In this document: in pieces, positions 39,001 through 48,906 of the stretch
Layout of the letters: every line of letters starts with the position of its first letter
How positions within the stretch are numbered: position 1 is the stretch's first letter
Source: Schizochytrium sp. TIO01
Lineage: Eukaryota > Sar > Bigyra > Thraustochytrida > Thraustochytriidae
Length of the DNA: 64,000 nt
NCBI GenBank assembly: GCA_004764695.1
Contig: SMSO01000033.1
Coordinates: forward strand, 2,371,001 to 2,435,000
Reading direction: 5' to 3'
Made by a program: the position numbers and the translations under genes
Notes under the pieces: generated by a model
Databases searched by the model: none
Told to the model about the DNA's origin: nothing
Seen by the model: only the letters and a program-made list of their open reading frames with translations

Positions 39001-40613
39001 GCATCTAGTACGACAACGTGACGCTGGCTAGATTGCACACCTTGAGAAGGCTTTACAAGCAATATTTTAAAGAGGTTTGTCAGAGGCTCATCTATAAGGC
39101 TGAGGTTTGGAGGCACTTGAAGCGCTTGCGCAAACTCTGGAAACAAAAGACAGAGTTGCCAGCATACATTGATTAAAGCTCCTGATGCTCTACTTTCTAT
39201 TGTATTATCATGCCGAAAGAAGTGACATGCAGCTACCGAAACAGGTGAGCGTCGATTGTTAGTTTTACGCCACAATTTGCGAACATTTGATAGGCGTTGT
39301 CGTGCCATATTTTCATCTTCTGGTGTCTCGCAAAGTCCCATCGCACCGCCGCGCCTGCAGATTTCTGCCATAACGACACTTTTGCCAACCCCTCCGTCAC
39401 CTTCTAGGAAAAAAATTCGATCTTTGTCACTGTACCAATCTGACAGTTTGTTAAAAATCCAGCTTCGCGTTCCCTGCGTAAATTTCTCGGCTTGGGTTTT
39501 TACAAAGAGGTTGTTGTCGGATGCGTACGGTGCTAAGATGGGTTCAAGGTCCCGAAGATGTGGTGTAAGACGACCAGCTGGCGCACGATGGGCCATGCGC
39601 ATACGTATATTTGAAGAAAGTACTTCTAAATTGGATTGGGTAATCTCAGTCAAATTCGTAGGCACTAAGTTTGATAACGCAAGTTTGAAGTCGGATGTCC
39701 AAAATGTTTCCTTATTGAGCATATCAGGCTCCAGAGCAGCAACAACCGTGCGGTCAAAACGAATGTTGGTTCCATGCAAAAACTCTTTGAGACAATGATC
39801 GTACCGGTCACGACTGTTGACCTTTTCCATGTATTTCTTTGTGGCTAGGATTAGAAAAATCTTAGACCCTTCAATGCCATTAGTCATTGCTGAATCAACG
39901 GAACCATTCATATATTTATCATCAATCCAAACCTTTAAACCATAATCTCTCTCTAAGGCCTGCCCAATTTCTACAGCTTTTTTATGTGTGGACTGGTTTT
40001 CACCCCATTCATGTGAGAGAAAGACATCCCAATCTTTGTTTGGATATTGCCCTTTTGTTTTCCCTTCTATGTTTCGTTGGAGCAGAGCTTCTTTCAGACT
40101 GTCGCTGGAGAAGTCGATATAGAGTTCGTTGGAAAGGTACCAGCTGATTTCTCTTTGCCAAGACTTCTGCAGAAGCATTTCTTCCTCAATAACCACAGGT
40201 AAGAGTGCGTTTGATTTTTCTTCACACAGAACAAGGAAACCAGAATGATTGCTCGCATGTGCTTGCATCATCCGGCTCACAAGCACTATAATAACATCAA
40301 ATCTTTCAGCAACTTGCTCATCGATGGTAGGCGCTGTGGCACTATTGTTTACGTGGAAAATAGGATACATGACGAACTTATCAAGAATCTCTGTAATCTG
40401 ATCCGCTTTTTCAGAGTCACTTTCGTCATAAACCAACGCAACATGGACATACAGTTGTTTCGCCTCCTCAAGATCTTCTTCTAGAATCTCTTCATTCTCC
40501 ATTGTCGCTTCGCCAAGTATTTCTTGGACCTGTGAAGCTTCCTCGTGGGAAGAGTCTTGGTCAAGTGGCGGTCTTTTCGCCTTTCGAGCTACCCACGCAA
40601 AGAATCTGCTCAT
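36084..40613 (-). CDS. TIR-TIR-NACHT-WD40 STAND (NLR-like) protein
   Basis: This is a complete 1509-residue ORF. Residues about 50-180 look like a diverged TIR fold (VHVALVYDESDSEKADQI). Residues 193-340 are a clearer TIR (DWDVFLSHEWGE, LKVWIDDKY, and RYDHCLKEF, where a catalytic-type Glu would sit). A NACHT-type NTPase follows, with Walker A EGDGGVGKS near 403-411 and Walker B HVVVLDALDE near 530-540, then a helical linker. Residues about 912-1509 carry around 13 to 14 WD40 repeats, enough for two seven-bladed propellers. STAND proteins are inactive monomers that oligomerise when the repeat domain senses a ligand. TIR domains often consume NAD or scaffold signalling. Inference: an intracellular sensor in defence or cell death. 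No transmembrane segment is visible. Its minus-strand neighbour also has a TIR domain. Confidence 0.9.
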   Translation of the reverse strand: MSRFFAWVARKAKRPPLDQDSSHEEASQVQEILGEATMENEEILEEDLEEAKQLYVHVALVYDESDSEKADQITEILDKFVMYPIFHVNNSATAPTIDEQVAERFDVIIVLVSRMMQAHASNHSGFLVLCEEKSNALLPVVIEEEMLLQKSWQREISWYLSNELYIDFSSDSLKEALLQRNIEGKTKGQYPNKDWDVFLSHEWGENQSTHKKAVEIGQALERDYGLKVWIDDKYMNGSVDSAMTNGIEGSKIFLILATKKYMEKVNSRDRYDHCLKEFLHGTNIRFDRTVVAALEPDMLNKETFWTSDFKLALSNLVPTNLTEITQSNLEVLSSNIRMRMAHRAPAGRLTPHLRDLEPILAPYASDNNLFVKTQAEKFTQGTRSWIFNKLSDWYSDKDRIFFLEGDGGVGKSVVMAEICRRGGAMGLCETPEDENMARQRLSNVRKLWRKTNNRRSPVSVAACHFFRHDNTIESRASGALINVCWQLCLLFPEFAQALQVPPNLSLIDEPLTNLFKILLVKPSQGVQSSQRHVVVLDALDECSEAERLLDEIIVQRWAQELPPWLCLAVSSRPENAIPSFVRDFRPSKLSLEDERNIHDIRAHFQHMLTGMAESELIETSAINESADILTERSEGLFLWASFLPDTLNEIHRDLQNPLTVTDILAEDRFPVGLSGMFKKYFKRLRKTLATDNNYSKLLAPIVAAREPLRVEVIQELLGIHSQREMHLLIGKARNLLTQTGNGSIGLVHKRMADWLTDYEVSYDLSVEPIEGHEALANYCQANDTTFAYQHLIYHLVQANRRSEAIQALDYFPWIQRAIRVGGDTPEERKAFMAVLIRDFNELSILYESDGARLMSKKISEFSKYPEELSSQVLSRIDENENRPLRNTLIKPNQPSLDPFKLSLPDPQSPLLRVLEGHEEQVTSVAVDGQLVASGSEDTTLCIWDAVTGQQIFALTGHNDPILCVALAGYYAVSGSGPLYKQDMREDSDCTVRLWNVRTGQLKSIFSGHTDAVTSVAIQGEYILSGSKDMTLRLWACDDTNSSLSVFNDIGSPVLSVALYEKTVACGCYDSMVHVWNLEKPETKVHIFKGHSDSVNSVSIDGDTLVSGSDDAIVCICDLETGAIIHSLEHPLSVTGVSLKNDQLISGCWDKSIRIWDINTGEALHQFKGHSSAINSVSSDGRWIVSGSDDATVRIWDASNDLQAHSRESHRYAVSCLAVDNDIVVTGSRDESINVWNLNTGKQLYEMQGHEGWILDIAIENNLVVSGGSWDRTVRVWDIDNGEQLHILEGHTDNVASVTIQDGLIASASLDKTIRLWDSVSGELLKILEGHTDGVNSVALQNTTYAVSGSNDLTVRVWDVESGDELNALLGHTTAVTCVTVQNDIVASGSADQTLRVWDLLSGSMLHVLRNPYSEPKAFARILFDLKVISARDISGRVVTWDLENQKSLSNREFVDSSASLFPFNEAHVGFDNLAGFSPDENVSQCLRSGDVLIVGDDGGGVHFLKFCGL

Positions 40614-41776
40614 ATGTCTGTAAACAGCACGTTCTACCCACTCAGGAGGCTCTTATACCTCAATTCGTTCCTGGGCTGCACAAAGCTCGCGTGGTTTCAA
40701 GATCCTCGTCAGTTTGAGAATTGCCACAATCATCATCCTTCAAATGAGCAAAGGGGTACCCAATCGCCCTGTTCTTGTACCAATGAAGGTACGCCTGCTA
40801 TAGTTATTATACTAATCATCACCTACTCCTGGTAGGATGTTCACACTCTCGCAATCCTTCCAGTGGAGAACAACTCTGGAGAACTGCTTATACTACCCAC
40901 TTCTTAGAACCAAAGGAATATCACACCGAATGCTCTCGAGCTGGAAAACTTGACACCATATTATTAGCGGAAGAGGACACAAAAAGTTAAATTTTTAACT
41001 TTGGAGGGACAAAGCAGTAGGTAGTGTGCAGTGCACACCTCTGACAAATGATTTGGTACCGCACTCTGTAAAAAAATGCATATGGAGACAACGAATGGGA
41101 ATAGGCACCTAACATCCTTTTACTATTTCGACCTATTTTCTACATTTGCTTGAGGGTTTCCTACCATAGGGAAAGGGTTACGCAGAACCCGAGCTGACTA
41201 TTGGTGCTGCAGGTTTCTGAAGTAAAGACTGAACACATCGATTTATTTATAGTCATACTCTTCTTGGATATGCGCTTCGTGAAGAATACGCCTTAACAGA
41301 GGCGCCGTTCTTTTACCATCTAGATGGCTGTTTGACCAGCTGCACCAATAAGGTAACCAAATGAGCCGAAACCTGCAATTTGGAGATCCACTCTCGTCAG
41401 ATAGGGGCTCTTACTTTTCAGCCTATTTGCTTTTTGATAGCTCATGTTTACCAACCTTCAGGATTTGATAAAGGGCGCAAATTATAATAGTTTAATCATT
41501 CCATATGAAGAGCTGCCAACACATCCCGTTTAATCAAAGCATATTATAAATCGAGGTATTTTAATTCTTTAAACAAACAAAACAGACGAAGTGCATACTG
41601 AAAGTAGCCACTGTAAGAGCATTGAGAGGCAAGACGGTTCGTGCAAAGTGTCTTTTGCAGAGTGAGATGTGCTTCTGGCTTTGTCTTGACTCGCTTTCTG
41701 AGAAGTAGAAAATCCAAACCAAAGATAAACAGAAAAGACAAAAAATAATAACAGAATTTCAACAAAATTGAAGGTT
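40614..41776. other. intergenic between two TIR genes
   Basis: This is 1.16 kb between the two same-strand TIR genes, too long for a shared transcript without further evidence. No gene, repeat array or RNA is seen. It should contain the promoter of the TIR-NACHT-WD40 gene. Confidence 0.6.
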
Positions 41777-43687
41777 TTACCAGTGAAGGTCACTTGCCGG
41801 AGCTGCGGGAGAAGCAGCGGGTGCAGGTGCAGAGAAATCTTCGTCATTATTGTTTTGGTTTGCTGCAAGCTGATCTTGGAGTGCTTCAATGACCGCCCAG
41901 AGCTTGTTGACCTCTTCCTTAAGATCTTCAACCTGGCCACGGAGTTGCGCTTCGACAGCTGTTCCTGAGCCGCGGTTACGGTTAAGAAGCTGCTTAGTAA
42001 TTCCACAGCGCTTGAGGATTTCATGAATCATTGCTTCACGCTGAAAGGCACGGCGCGCCATAGGAATAGCCTCAACAGACATTAGCCAATCCTTGAACTC
42101 GGGGAACTTTGCGGTGCAGCGAGCAACCAAGTCGGTGTACTGACCACCACCATGACGGTTGTCTGACTCGAAAATAATGATGACCTTTTTGTTGTTACGC
42201 ATGGCATATGTGGATTCCATGCGGCAAAAGAATCGATCAAGGTACCCTTCAGTAAGGTAGAGCACAAAGTATTCCGAATCACGAATACCGCGAAGCATGT
42301 CAACTGGTTCAAGCTTTTCAGCATCCATATCGTACCAACAAGGCACATCTTCTTTCCGAAGTAAGAGGTGAAGGGATTGCACCTGATTCTGTGCCTGATT
42401 TTGCGCATGCGAGAGAAAAAGAGTCCAAGATGAAGGACGGAGGTTTTTGACTGGAATAAACTGGCCAGCCTGAGTTGAGTCATCAAGAGCGTCGCGCACC
42501 ACTACTACGTCGTCCGATTCATCAGGAGTGGTCAACACTACATACTTGTCAGGTTTGCGCGAACGAGTCTCAACAAGCTGACCCATGTAAAACAGATCAG
42601 GTGTATCATTGGCCATTTTCTCCTCGGTGTGCTCAAGGAAGATCTTAAGCTCCTCATTTTCCTTTTCAAGTCGCTTCCGCTCTGCAACAGTGATGTAGCC
42701 AAAGCGAGTGATAATCTTGTTCAGGCGAGCAGCTGCAACCTCATCAATGTTAAGACGACGACGCTGATCAGAATCATCAATGATTTCCGCCCACTGAGCA
42801 ACACGAGTGAGGTTGTTGCGCTCGAACATAGGAACGAGGCTGCTCATGCCGTTTTGACTAAGCATGGCAGCCCAGGTTGCGCGGTTCGTAGTCAATGCAA
42901 GACGCAGGGTCCAGAGAGGAGCAATTCTTCTCTTCTCTTCGTCGTCATCTTCAGCAATATTGAAGAACAGAAATATTTCAAGCTCAGCATCTTGTGGAAC
43001 ACGGTAAAGCGTAAGTTGTCCGTCTTCTTCCGCCAAGCAGCAGTTACCCAATTCACCAAGATAGCGGAGCTCGGCCCAGTGAGGTTCATCATCCCCAAGG
43101 CCGTCCTCTACCCCTGGGGAATCTTCATCAAAATCTCCAATGTCCTCACCAGCTTGGGACATTCGCAAGTATTCCATAAGTCCCTCAATAGGATGGATGC
43201 CAGGTTGACCAAATTTGGTCTCATACTGATCCCATACTGCCTCTTTTGTACTGGTGAATTGTTGCATTTGCCTCATTTTAAGTTGGGAGGCTTTAGTCAT
43301 TTCCTGCGGCGTCAGCTTTCCAATTTGAGAAAGTTGATGCTGCTGCTGCGCCCGATTTTCAGCGAGAGCATCTAAAAGCTTCTTGCGCTCGTCCTTTAGA
43401 CCAACAGCAACAAGTATGGGTTTGCCAATAAATTCTTCAGGGAGGGCATAGCCGAGGATGAGAATGTTATCTCGCTGCTCTTTAACCCAAAGTTGCGGCT
43501 TCACCTCTTTTTTGGGTACAGACGACTTCTTCAGGCTCAGTCGTGGAAGCGAGTGGCGTTTTTTTTCGGCAGCATCCTCTTCAGCAATTTGGTTCTCCTC
43601 GCCGAGGTCCTCTCCATCATCATTTGTCAGAGGTGGCTCAGCTGTCGTAGCTGACTCCTTGTGCCTAAGGCTACGGAAGATCTTCAT
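41777..43687 (-). CDS. TIR-domain protein with C-terminal coiled coil
   Basis: This is a complete 636-residue ORF. Residues 1-70 are charged and probably disordered. Residues about 70-400 form an alpha/beta region with a coiled-coil stretch (about 330-375), unrecognised. A TIR domain spans about 420-545: WTLFLSHAQNQ, DVPCWYDMDAEKL, YFVLYLTEGYL, and FFCRMEST, which places a Glu at the usual NADase position. The C-terminus (about 575-610) is a second coiled coil (VEDLKEEVNKLWAVIEALQ), followed by an Ala/Pro tail. TIR domains either hydrolyse NAD or assemble signalling filaments. A coiled coil next to a TIR suggests oligomerisation. It lies directly beside the TIR-NACHT-WD40 gene on the same strand. 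A functional link between them is inference. Confidence 0.85.
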   Translation of the reverse strand: MKIFRSLRHKESATTAEPPLTNDDGEDLGEENQIAEEDAAEKKRHSLPRLSLKKSSVPKKEVKPQLWVKEQRDNILILGYALPEEFIGKPILVAVGLKDERKKLLDALAENRAQQQHQLSQIGKLTPQEMTKASQLKMRQMQQFTSTKEAVWDQYETKFGQPGIHPIEGLMEYLRMSQAGEDIGDFDEDSPGVEDGLGDDEPHWAELRYLGELGNCCLAEEDGQLTLYRVPQDAELEIFLFFNIAEDDDEEKRRIAPLWTLRLALTTNRATWAAMLSQNGMSSLVPMFERNNLTRVAQWAEIIDDSDQRRRLNIDEVAAARLNKIITRFGYITVAERKRLEKENEELKIFLEHTEEKMANDTPDLFYMGQLVETRSRKPDKYVVLTTPDESDDVVVVRDALDDSTQAGQFIPVKNLRPSSWTLFLSHAQNQAQNQVQSLHLLLRKEDVPCWYDMDAEKLEPVDMLRGIRDSEYFVLYLTEGYLDRFFCRMESTYAMRNNKKVIIIFESDNRHGGGQYTDLVARCTAKFPEFKDWLMSVEAIPMARRAFQREAMIHEILKRCGITKQLLNRNRGSGTAVEAQLRGQVEDLKEEVNKLWAVIEALQDQLAANQNNNDEDFSAPAPAASPAAPASDLHW

Positions 43688-45562
43688 TGCGTCTTCTTGT
43701 ACAGCTTGCGTTTAGCGTTTGGTTTTTATAAACGAAGTGCCAACAAAGTGGGCCTTTCTTTAAGAAAGCTTCTTGCAAACGTTTCTCGTTTGCTAACGAA
43801 TTGATCTTTGAGAGTCCTTTCGGGCTTTGGTGGGTGGTGCCAAAGTCCAGCCGCATCGGCGCGTGCAGAGACTTTGCTAGAAGTACCTCAACTTATTTTT
43901 TCTTTTATTTATATATATATATTTTTATTTATTTATCACGATACTATCTACGCAGGTACTAAGTACATATGGAAAAAAATGCTTTCGAAAAGAAAAGAAA
44001 AAGTAGTACATTTTTTCAAAGTGAATAATACTATTAGCATCTATCCAAAACTGGTAGTATAATAATTCTTTTTGGCGCACTTTTCAGCTTAAAGAAAATG
44101 AACAAAAACAACAAAGCTTGCAGCTGCACTTGGTTATCATGATGGTGGTCTCATTTTCATGCAGTCTATCCCTGCTAAGAGTTAATACCATCTCTCCTCA
44201 CGCTGGTCTTAATACCTTCTTCCTTCCCTCGCAGGCCTCCATCTTTGGCTATTTTTCTGCTTCTCTTGAAGCAAAACTAGTGTTACTGGCACTCCTATAT
44301 TTATGTATATGATGTCCATCTCTAACATGTACCTACAGAAGAGAAAGCACAGTTACCTACCAACTATTGAGGTGAATACTCCAACATAGAACGATGCATG
44401 GCCTTAGTATTTTCTCCTCCTTTGAGCTCTACAAAAGCTTTTAAATGTCCACGCGTGCTAAAGCGGAGTGATGATTTGATGGTAGGTTTGCTTTCAAAGG
44501 TTGCATACTACAACTTGTGTATTCTTCAAAGATCTCTTTTCGTTACTTTAGGCGGCAAATGCATCATTGGTACTTAGCAAATTTTGTTTTCTATTTATGT
44601 TTTAATTTCTTTAAAAACAATTAAAACACATCAATGCCTATAAAATACTAATACCTACTAGGGTGTGAAGGTTGCAACAGAAGTTTGATTACGACCAGCT
44701 TTTAAAGAAAACTGCCCGAGCATGGCACCATGGCAGGTATTCACCAGAGAGGAGCCCCTTTCCTCTGCAATGTCACAATTCCAAATTCATGCGTCTCATT
44801 GTATTTTGGCACAATTCGTTTAAGTCGATGAGGCATTCTTCAAGAGATTGCCTAACTCTGAGACTTTTAATTTTTATGTTTTCCCTCGATGATAGCGGTC
44901 CTTTGTGCACTACCGCTCAAAGCTACGAGAAACCCTAGGATCACCCAATTCGCCCAGAGCAACATTTTAGTTTCTACAGCAAAAAGGAATCCACGGAAGT
45001 GACGATGACTCGATGGTGCATGGCCGCTCTGCCTCCATATAATGTCGTTCGCAGCCTCTGCGTGTCAGGGACAGCTCGCGAGGCAGCCTGAGCACGCAGT
45101 ATCGATTGCCTGCCTGTCAGTGGAGGCTTCAAGTCCTAGGTCTAGCTTTCCATTTCTCGGCATTACATCATTCATTTTGGCCGGGCCCAATTTGGCTGGA
45201 TGCACAAGGGATCTCGACCCTATGGTCTGCTTCAGAGAGCATCCTTCTTTCCAGCATTGACCCCAAAAGCGTAGCGCTCATCTTGGAAGCACAGAGATTC
45301 TGTTGCCATGACAATCGATCATCCATCAACAAAAGACGGCTCAGTCCATGGCTAGCTAGCTAGCTCCATCTTCGGTTGTTTATGCTCAAGTTGCGTGTCG
45401 AGAGGTGCCTTCTTTGCGGTTCTTCTTCGTAAGCTAAGGAAGCGACTGCGATCGGTGCGGACCTATTCAACGACACATTTCATTTCATGGCTGACGATTA
45501 TGCTTTGATAGTTGGACCTGATCTTCTTGCGGTCATTTGCACTTTCGAGGTGCACTTAGAGC

Positions 45563-45772
45563 ATGGCGGCGAGCCAGCACCCTCTTTCGCAGCAGCTCGT
45601 CCTCGAAATGCTGTGGCAAGATTTGCACGTGCACATGGAGATGCGGCAGACGCTCTCTGCGCGGCGTTGTCGAGTTGAACTTGAAATTAAAGGCATGGGC
45701 CCATGGGGGCCAGGCTACAGAAGCAAATCAACGCGACAATTCGGTACCCGTGAAGTGCACACCTTTCATTAA
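45563..45772 (+). CDS. doubtful small ORF, 69 codons
   Basis: The ATG has a strong eukaryotic context (GAGCATGGCG). The first 45 codons have protein-like composition (QQLVLEMLWQDLHVHMEMRQ), after which it becomes Gly/Arg/Ser-rich. No family is recognised. It may be a first exon or a gene remnant. Confidence 0.22.
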   Translation: MAASQHPLSQQLVLEMLWQDLHVHMEMRQTLSARRCRVELEIKGMGPWGPGYRSKSTRQFGTREVHTFH

Positions 45773-46286
45773 AATATATCATATGAGGTGAAAATTAATT
45801 ACTTAAAAGAAAATAAAAAAAATCAACTTGCGTAAAGGATCATGAGTTTTTAATGACTCCGATTTTTGACTAATCAGGGTTGCGATCAATGCCTGATGAT
45901 CGGTGGCTTTATGGAAGGGTGGGTATGATCAAGGCCTTGAAACTGAGAACCCTCACAGTTTGCAGTTGACAGTAGATACTTTCGTATAATTCCAGCAGCC
46001 CAAGGGAAATTCCAACAAATTCTGAGCATGCTTTTTAAGGTTGAGGGTGATTTTTGGATCAATAACTCCGAAGACATGTTGAGTTCGAGGTCTTCAAGGA
46101 TGTTACATTTGTAGCTATGTTTGTGGTGCAGCATTTGAGCAGCAAGACCTGCCAGTTGGAGTGAAAACATCATAATATTTCATAAAAAGCAAATCCTAGG
46201 CTTACTACCATATGCAATCTGATAAAGATTGCGTAAGAGTCAACCTGAAGTATCAGGAGTTGAATTGAATTGCAACCCTCCACGGA

Positions 46287-46619
46287 CTACTTCCACCTAT
46301 GAGTAGGTAGGTACCTACTTTCGATAAGTGATATGCTGTGACTAGAGTTCTTACCCAAGCTTTCAAATAAAAGGATATATATGTGTTGGTTTGAGCTGAA
46401 GTATTTTAAGGGGCTGCCTCTGACGAGAGAGAGGGTACCTACCAAATAATATAATAGTCCTGGTAGCTTCGCAGTACGACCAGCGTGAGCGGTACGCAAT
46501 GTGTATGAGCCAGCTTGAGATAAGATCATGGAAGAAAGTGAACTACACAAATATACAAAAACAAACGAATACCGTGTGCAGTCTTCAGGTGTAATTAGGC
46601 GAATCCGTTCCTTGCTCAT
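46287..46619 (-). CDS. doubtful ORF, possible spliced small gene
   Basis: The ATG start is followed by a protein-like stretch (MSKERIRLITPEDCTR). Directly after it comes a possible donor (CACACG|GTATTCG) and a T-rich tract ending in CTCAAG. A GTAGGTACC donor-like site and a CGTCAG acceptor-like site appear further on. Together they hint at a multi-exon gene extending toward 45886-46173. Exon borders cannot be fixed by eye and no family is recognised. Confidence 0.2.
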   Translation of the reverse strand: MSKERIRLITPEDCTRYSFVFVYLCSSLSSMILSQAGSYTLRTAHAGRTAKLPGLLYYLVGTLSLVRGSPLKYFSSNQHIYILLFESLGKNSSHSISLIESRYLPTHRWK

Positions 46620-47274
46620 GAAAGTTTAGATATTGTTTTATATTATAGAAACATATTGGTTGGGTCTTAAATGTCAAGCAAAGGGCGGCGTCTGGCACGC
46701 AAATCGTGTCGCAGCTACAAACCTGGGTTTCCGAAATAAGGTTTCCTCATACTGAGTATTTTGGCGACCTAGCTCAGGATCAAGACGCTACCTTGAATAT
46801 TGAAACTTTTCAAACAGCAGGGCTCCTTCCATAGTTCGAGGATCTTTAAGTTCTTTGATCTGCCAGAACTACGGACGATAACTGAACGACTTCCCTTTCA
46901 GAAAATGAGTGTGCCCCGCAACTTTTCATTGGTTGTAACAAAGCAATGACATCATTCAATGTCAGAGCCTAACATTTCTTGCTCTTCACAACTCCGACTA
47001 CTAGTGACGGATTAGCCTCCAAACGAATGTTTGCATGCAATTGCGTAGATACACCCAAATAAATATCTGGATCTCTGGTCGGCGAGGCCTCTACAATGTT
47101 AACACCAAGTTCGCCGAGAAATTAAAATCCCGATTTCACGCGCAGACCCTTGGACGCTCGTACATAGTAGTAGCGCCACTTGGACACCAAGGATCATCGT
47201 ATCGCGTTGTTCTGCGAAATATCAGTAAGTAAACTTCTGAGTTGGATTGGCAAAACGATTGATCCGTGCAGAAT

Positions 47275-47790
47275 TCACTTTCTGATTGTGAGCTTGAAGC
47301 CGAGCGGATTACTCCGTGTGGTCCGGGTTCCTCTGAGCCCACGGATTGTGACCTTTTGTGTCGAGCCCCTCATTGAAGATGATGATGAGACACCAAGTTT
47401 ACTCAGGTCGTCTAGCAAAGATGAGGTGCTCTGGGCTACAGGAATAATCACCTTTGCAGACCTTGCAGTTTCGGAGTGAACAGGTCTCAAGCTTCCTGCA
47501 ACACGTGCTTTCCGAGCAGACTGGCGGAATTTGCGAAAGTTAGCACTACGCTCTGCGCGCGTTTTTCTAGATCTCTCCCGTTTTCCATTCGATTGGGTTG
47601 TGGCCTTCTCTCCTGAAGAAGATGAAGATGAAGCGGGGTTCGTGACGGTTGTTGACATTGTCTTGTCGACGCTGGACTTTGCGTCTTCGTGGGTTTTGGC
47701 GGCAGTCAAGTTGGCTTGAGTATTCTGGTCTTGCTGCAATGGCCTCAAATGAGCTTGTTGGTCCTGCAGTGATGCCTCATCCACCTCCAT
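47275..47790 (-). CDS. small basic low-complexity protein
   Basis: This 171-residue ORF starts at an ATG. The N-terminal half is Gln/Ser/Thr-rich. The middle is strongly basic (KRERSRKTRAERSANFRKF). The C-terminus has a conserved-looking block GLRGTRTTRSNPLGFKLTIRK. There is no signal peptide, membrane segment or known domain. Composition fits a nucleic-acid- or chromatin-binding protein, but no family is recognised, so the role is unknown. It is divergent from the eIF2B-gamma gene. Confidence 0.55.
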   Translation of the reverse strand: MEVDEASLQDQQAHLRPLQQDQNTQANLTAAKTHEDAKSSVDKTMSTTVTNPASSSSSSGEKATTQSNGKRERSRKTRAERSANFRKFRQSARKARVAGSLRPVHSETARSAKVIIPVAQSTSSLLDDLSKLGVSSSSSMRGSTQKVTIRGLRGTRTTRSNPLGFKLTIRK

Positions 47791-48906
47791 GATCGCTCAA
47801 GGTTGCGCTTCCTTCGATTCTTGTTTGGTGTTTACTCGCTTGGTGCCTCTAGTACTACTACTATGACATAGTTCCTATCAACAACTAGGTAGTTGCTCGT
47901 TATAATTAGGGAGCGACAATTCTGAATAATCAGATAAACACAGAGTAGAAACGAAGTTGTGAAGACTGGGACTTACTCAAAATCATCTTAAGGATGACAT
48001 TTCATAAATGCATGTTTATCAAGCGTCTGGTGGTTTGATACGAAAGAAAAGCCACAGAATCTGCAGGCAACAATCTTATGGGTGAGAATAGCGTATCGCA
48101 TTTAGGAGTATACTGCAATACCACCTGAAGTGAATGTGTGCGTGGGGTGATTTGTATATAACATTTAAAAAAGCAATGTCTCTTTAAACGTAGGTACACT
48201 CGTGGAGGATCGGTAATTTGCTCAAATGCTTTGCAATCTCACCGTTCCTCAATTCGCAAATTTCAAGAATTCTTTTCACAAATCCCTTCTCTTAAAACCA
48301 TAAAATCTCGTCAATGCCTAGACCCTAATTCCCGATTTATCACTCGTCTGCTAGTGCCTACCACGACTCCAGCTCGTTTCGCTTTCATTCCCAATCTCCT
48401 CTTCTGGCCACATCTCATCTCATCTCATCGTCGTCAATGTGTTCTGATTCACTTGTGTGTCCTATAACCCACTTTCCAACCTTTTCCTCTTTTCCAACAA
48501 GTGAGTTATTCTGCACTCTATAAGTGAGTTAAAACTCTCCCAAGTCAACTATTCCCCGCTCTGCTGATCGTGTGGGTGGCGCTGCCCCTACTAGCACCTT
48601 CTTAGGCTAAACCGTAACCCGGCCCGTCAACCCATCGCACTTACAAACCAATAGGGACCTAGCAATCAACCTCCACAGACAGACACCCTTCAGCTTCTGC
48701 TGCGCGCAACCTCGTTTCGTGCCGCAGCGACTAGGTCCAGTCGCTGTAGAATTCATTTGATTCTTCTCGCACACCACTCGCACGCCAGCGTCTGCCTCGG
48801 CTTGAAACTGTCGCTACTTACCCCGTCTTCAGTTTGTCTGTAGCCATCGGGTCAAGCAAGCAAGACAAAAGATCAGGTCAGACTAGATCGGAGCAGATAA
48901 GATAAG
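47791..48906. other. divergent promoter region
   Basis: This 1.1-kb region lies between the small basic protein gene and eIF2B-gamma and should contain both promoters. The last 600 bases are C/T-rich on the plus strand, consistent with a 5'-UTR or promoter. No gene is seen. Confidence 0.5.

Larger units (their letters stand above)
43688..47274. other. 3.6-kb gene-poor region
   Basis: This is largely AT-rich DNA with a GC-richer pocket around 45000-45700. No recognisable protein is seen. Three weak candidates are: a 69-codon ATG ORF at 45563-45772 (start context GAGCATGGCGGC); minus-strand ORFs at 45886-46173 and 46287-46619, both with ATG starts and protein-like segments. The motif TACCTACC or its complement recurs several times here. 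No RNA gene was found. Confidence 0.5.
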
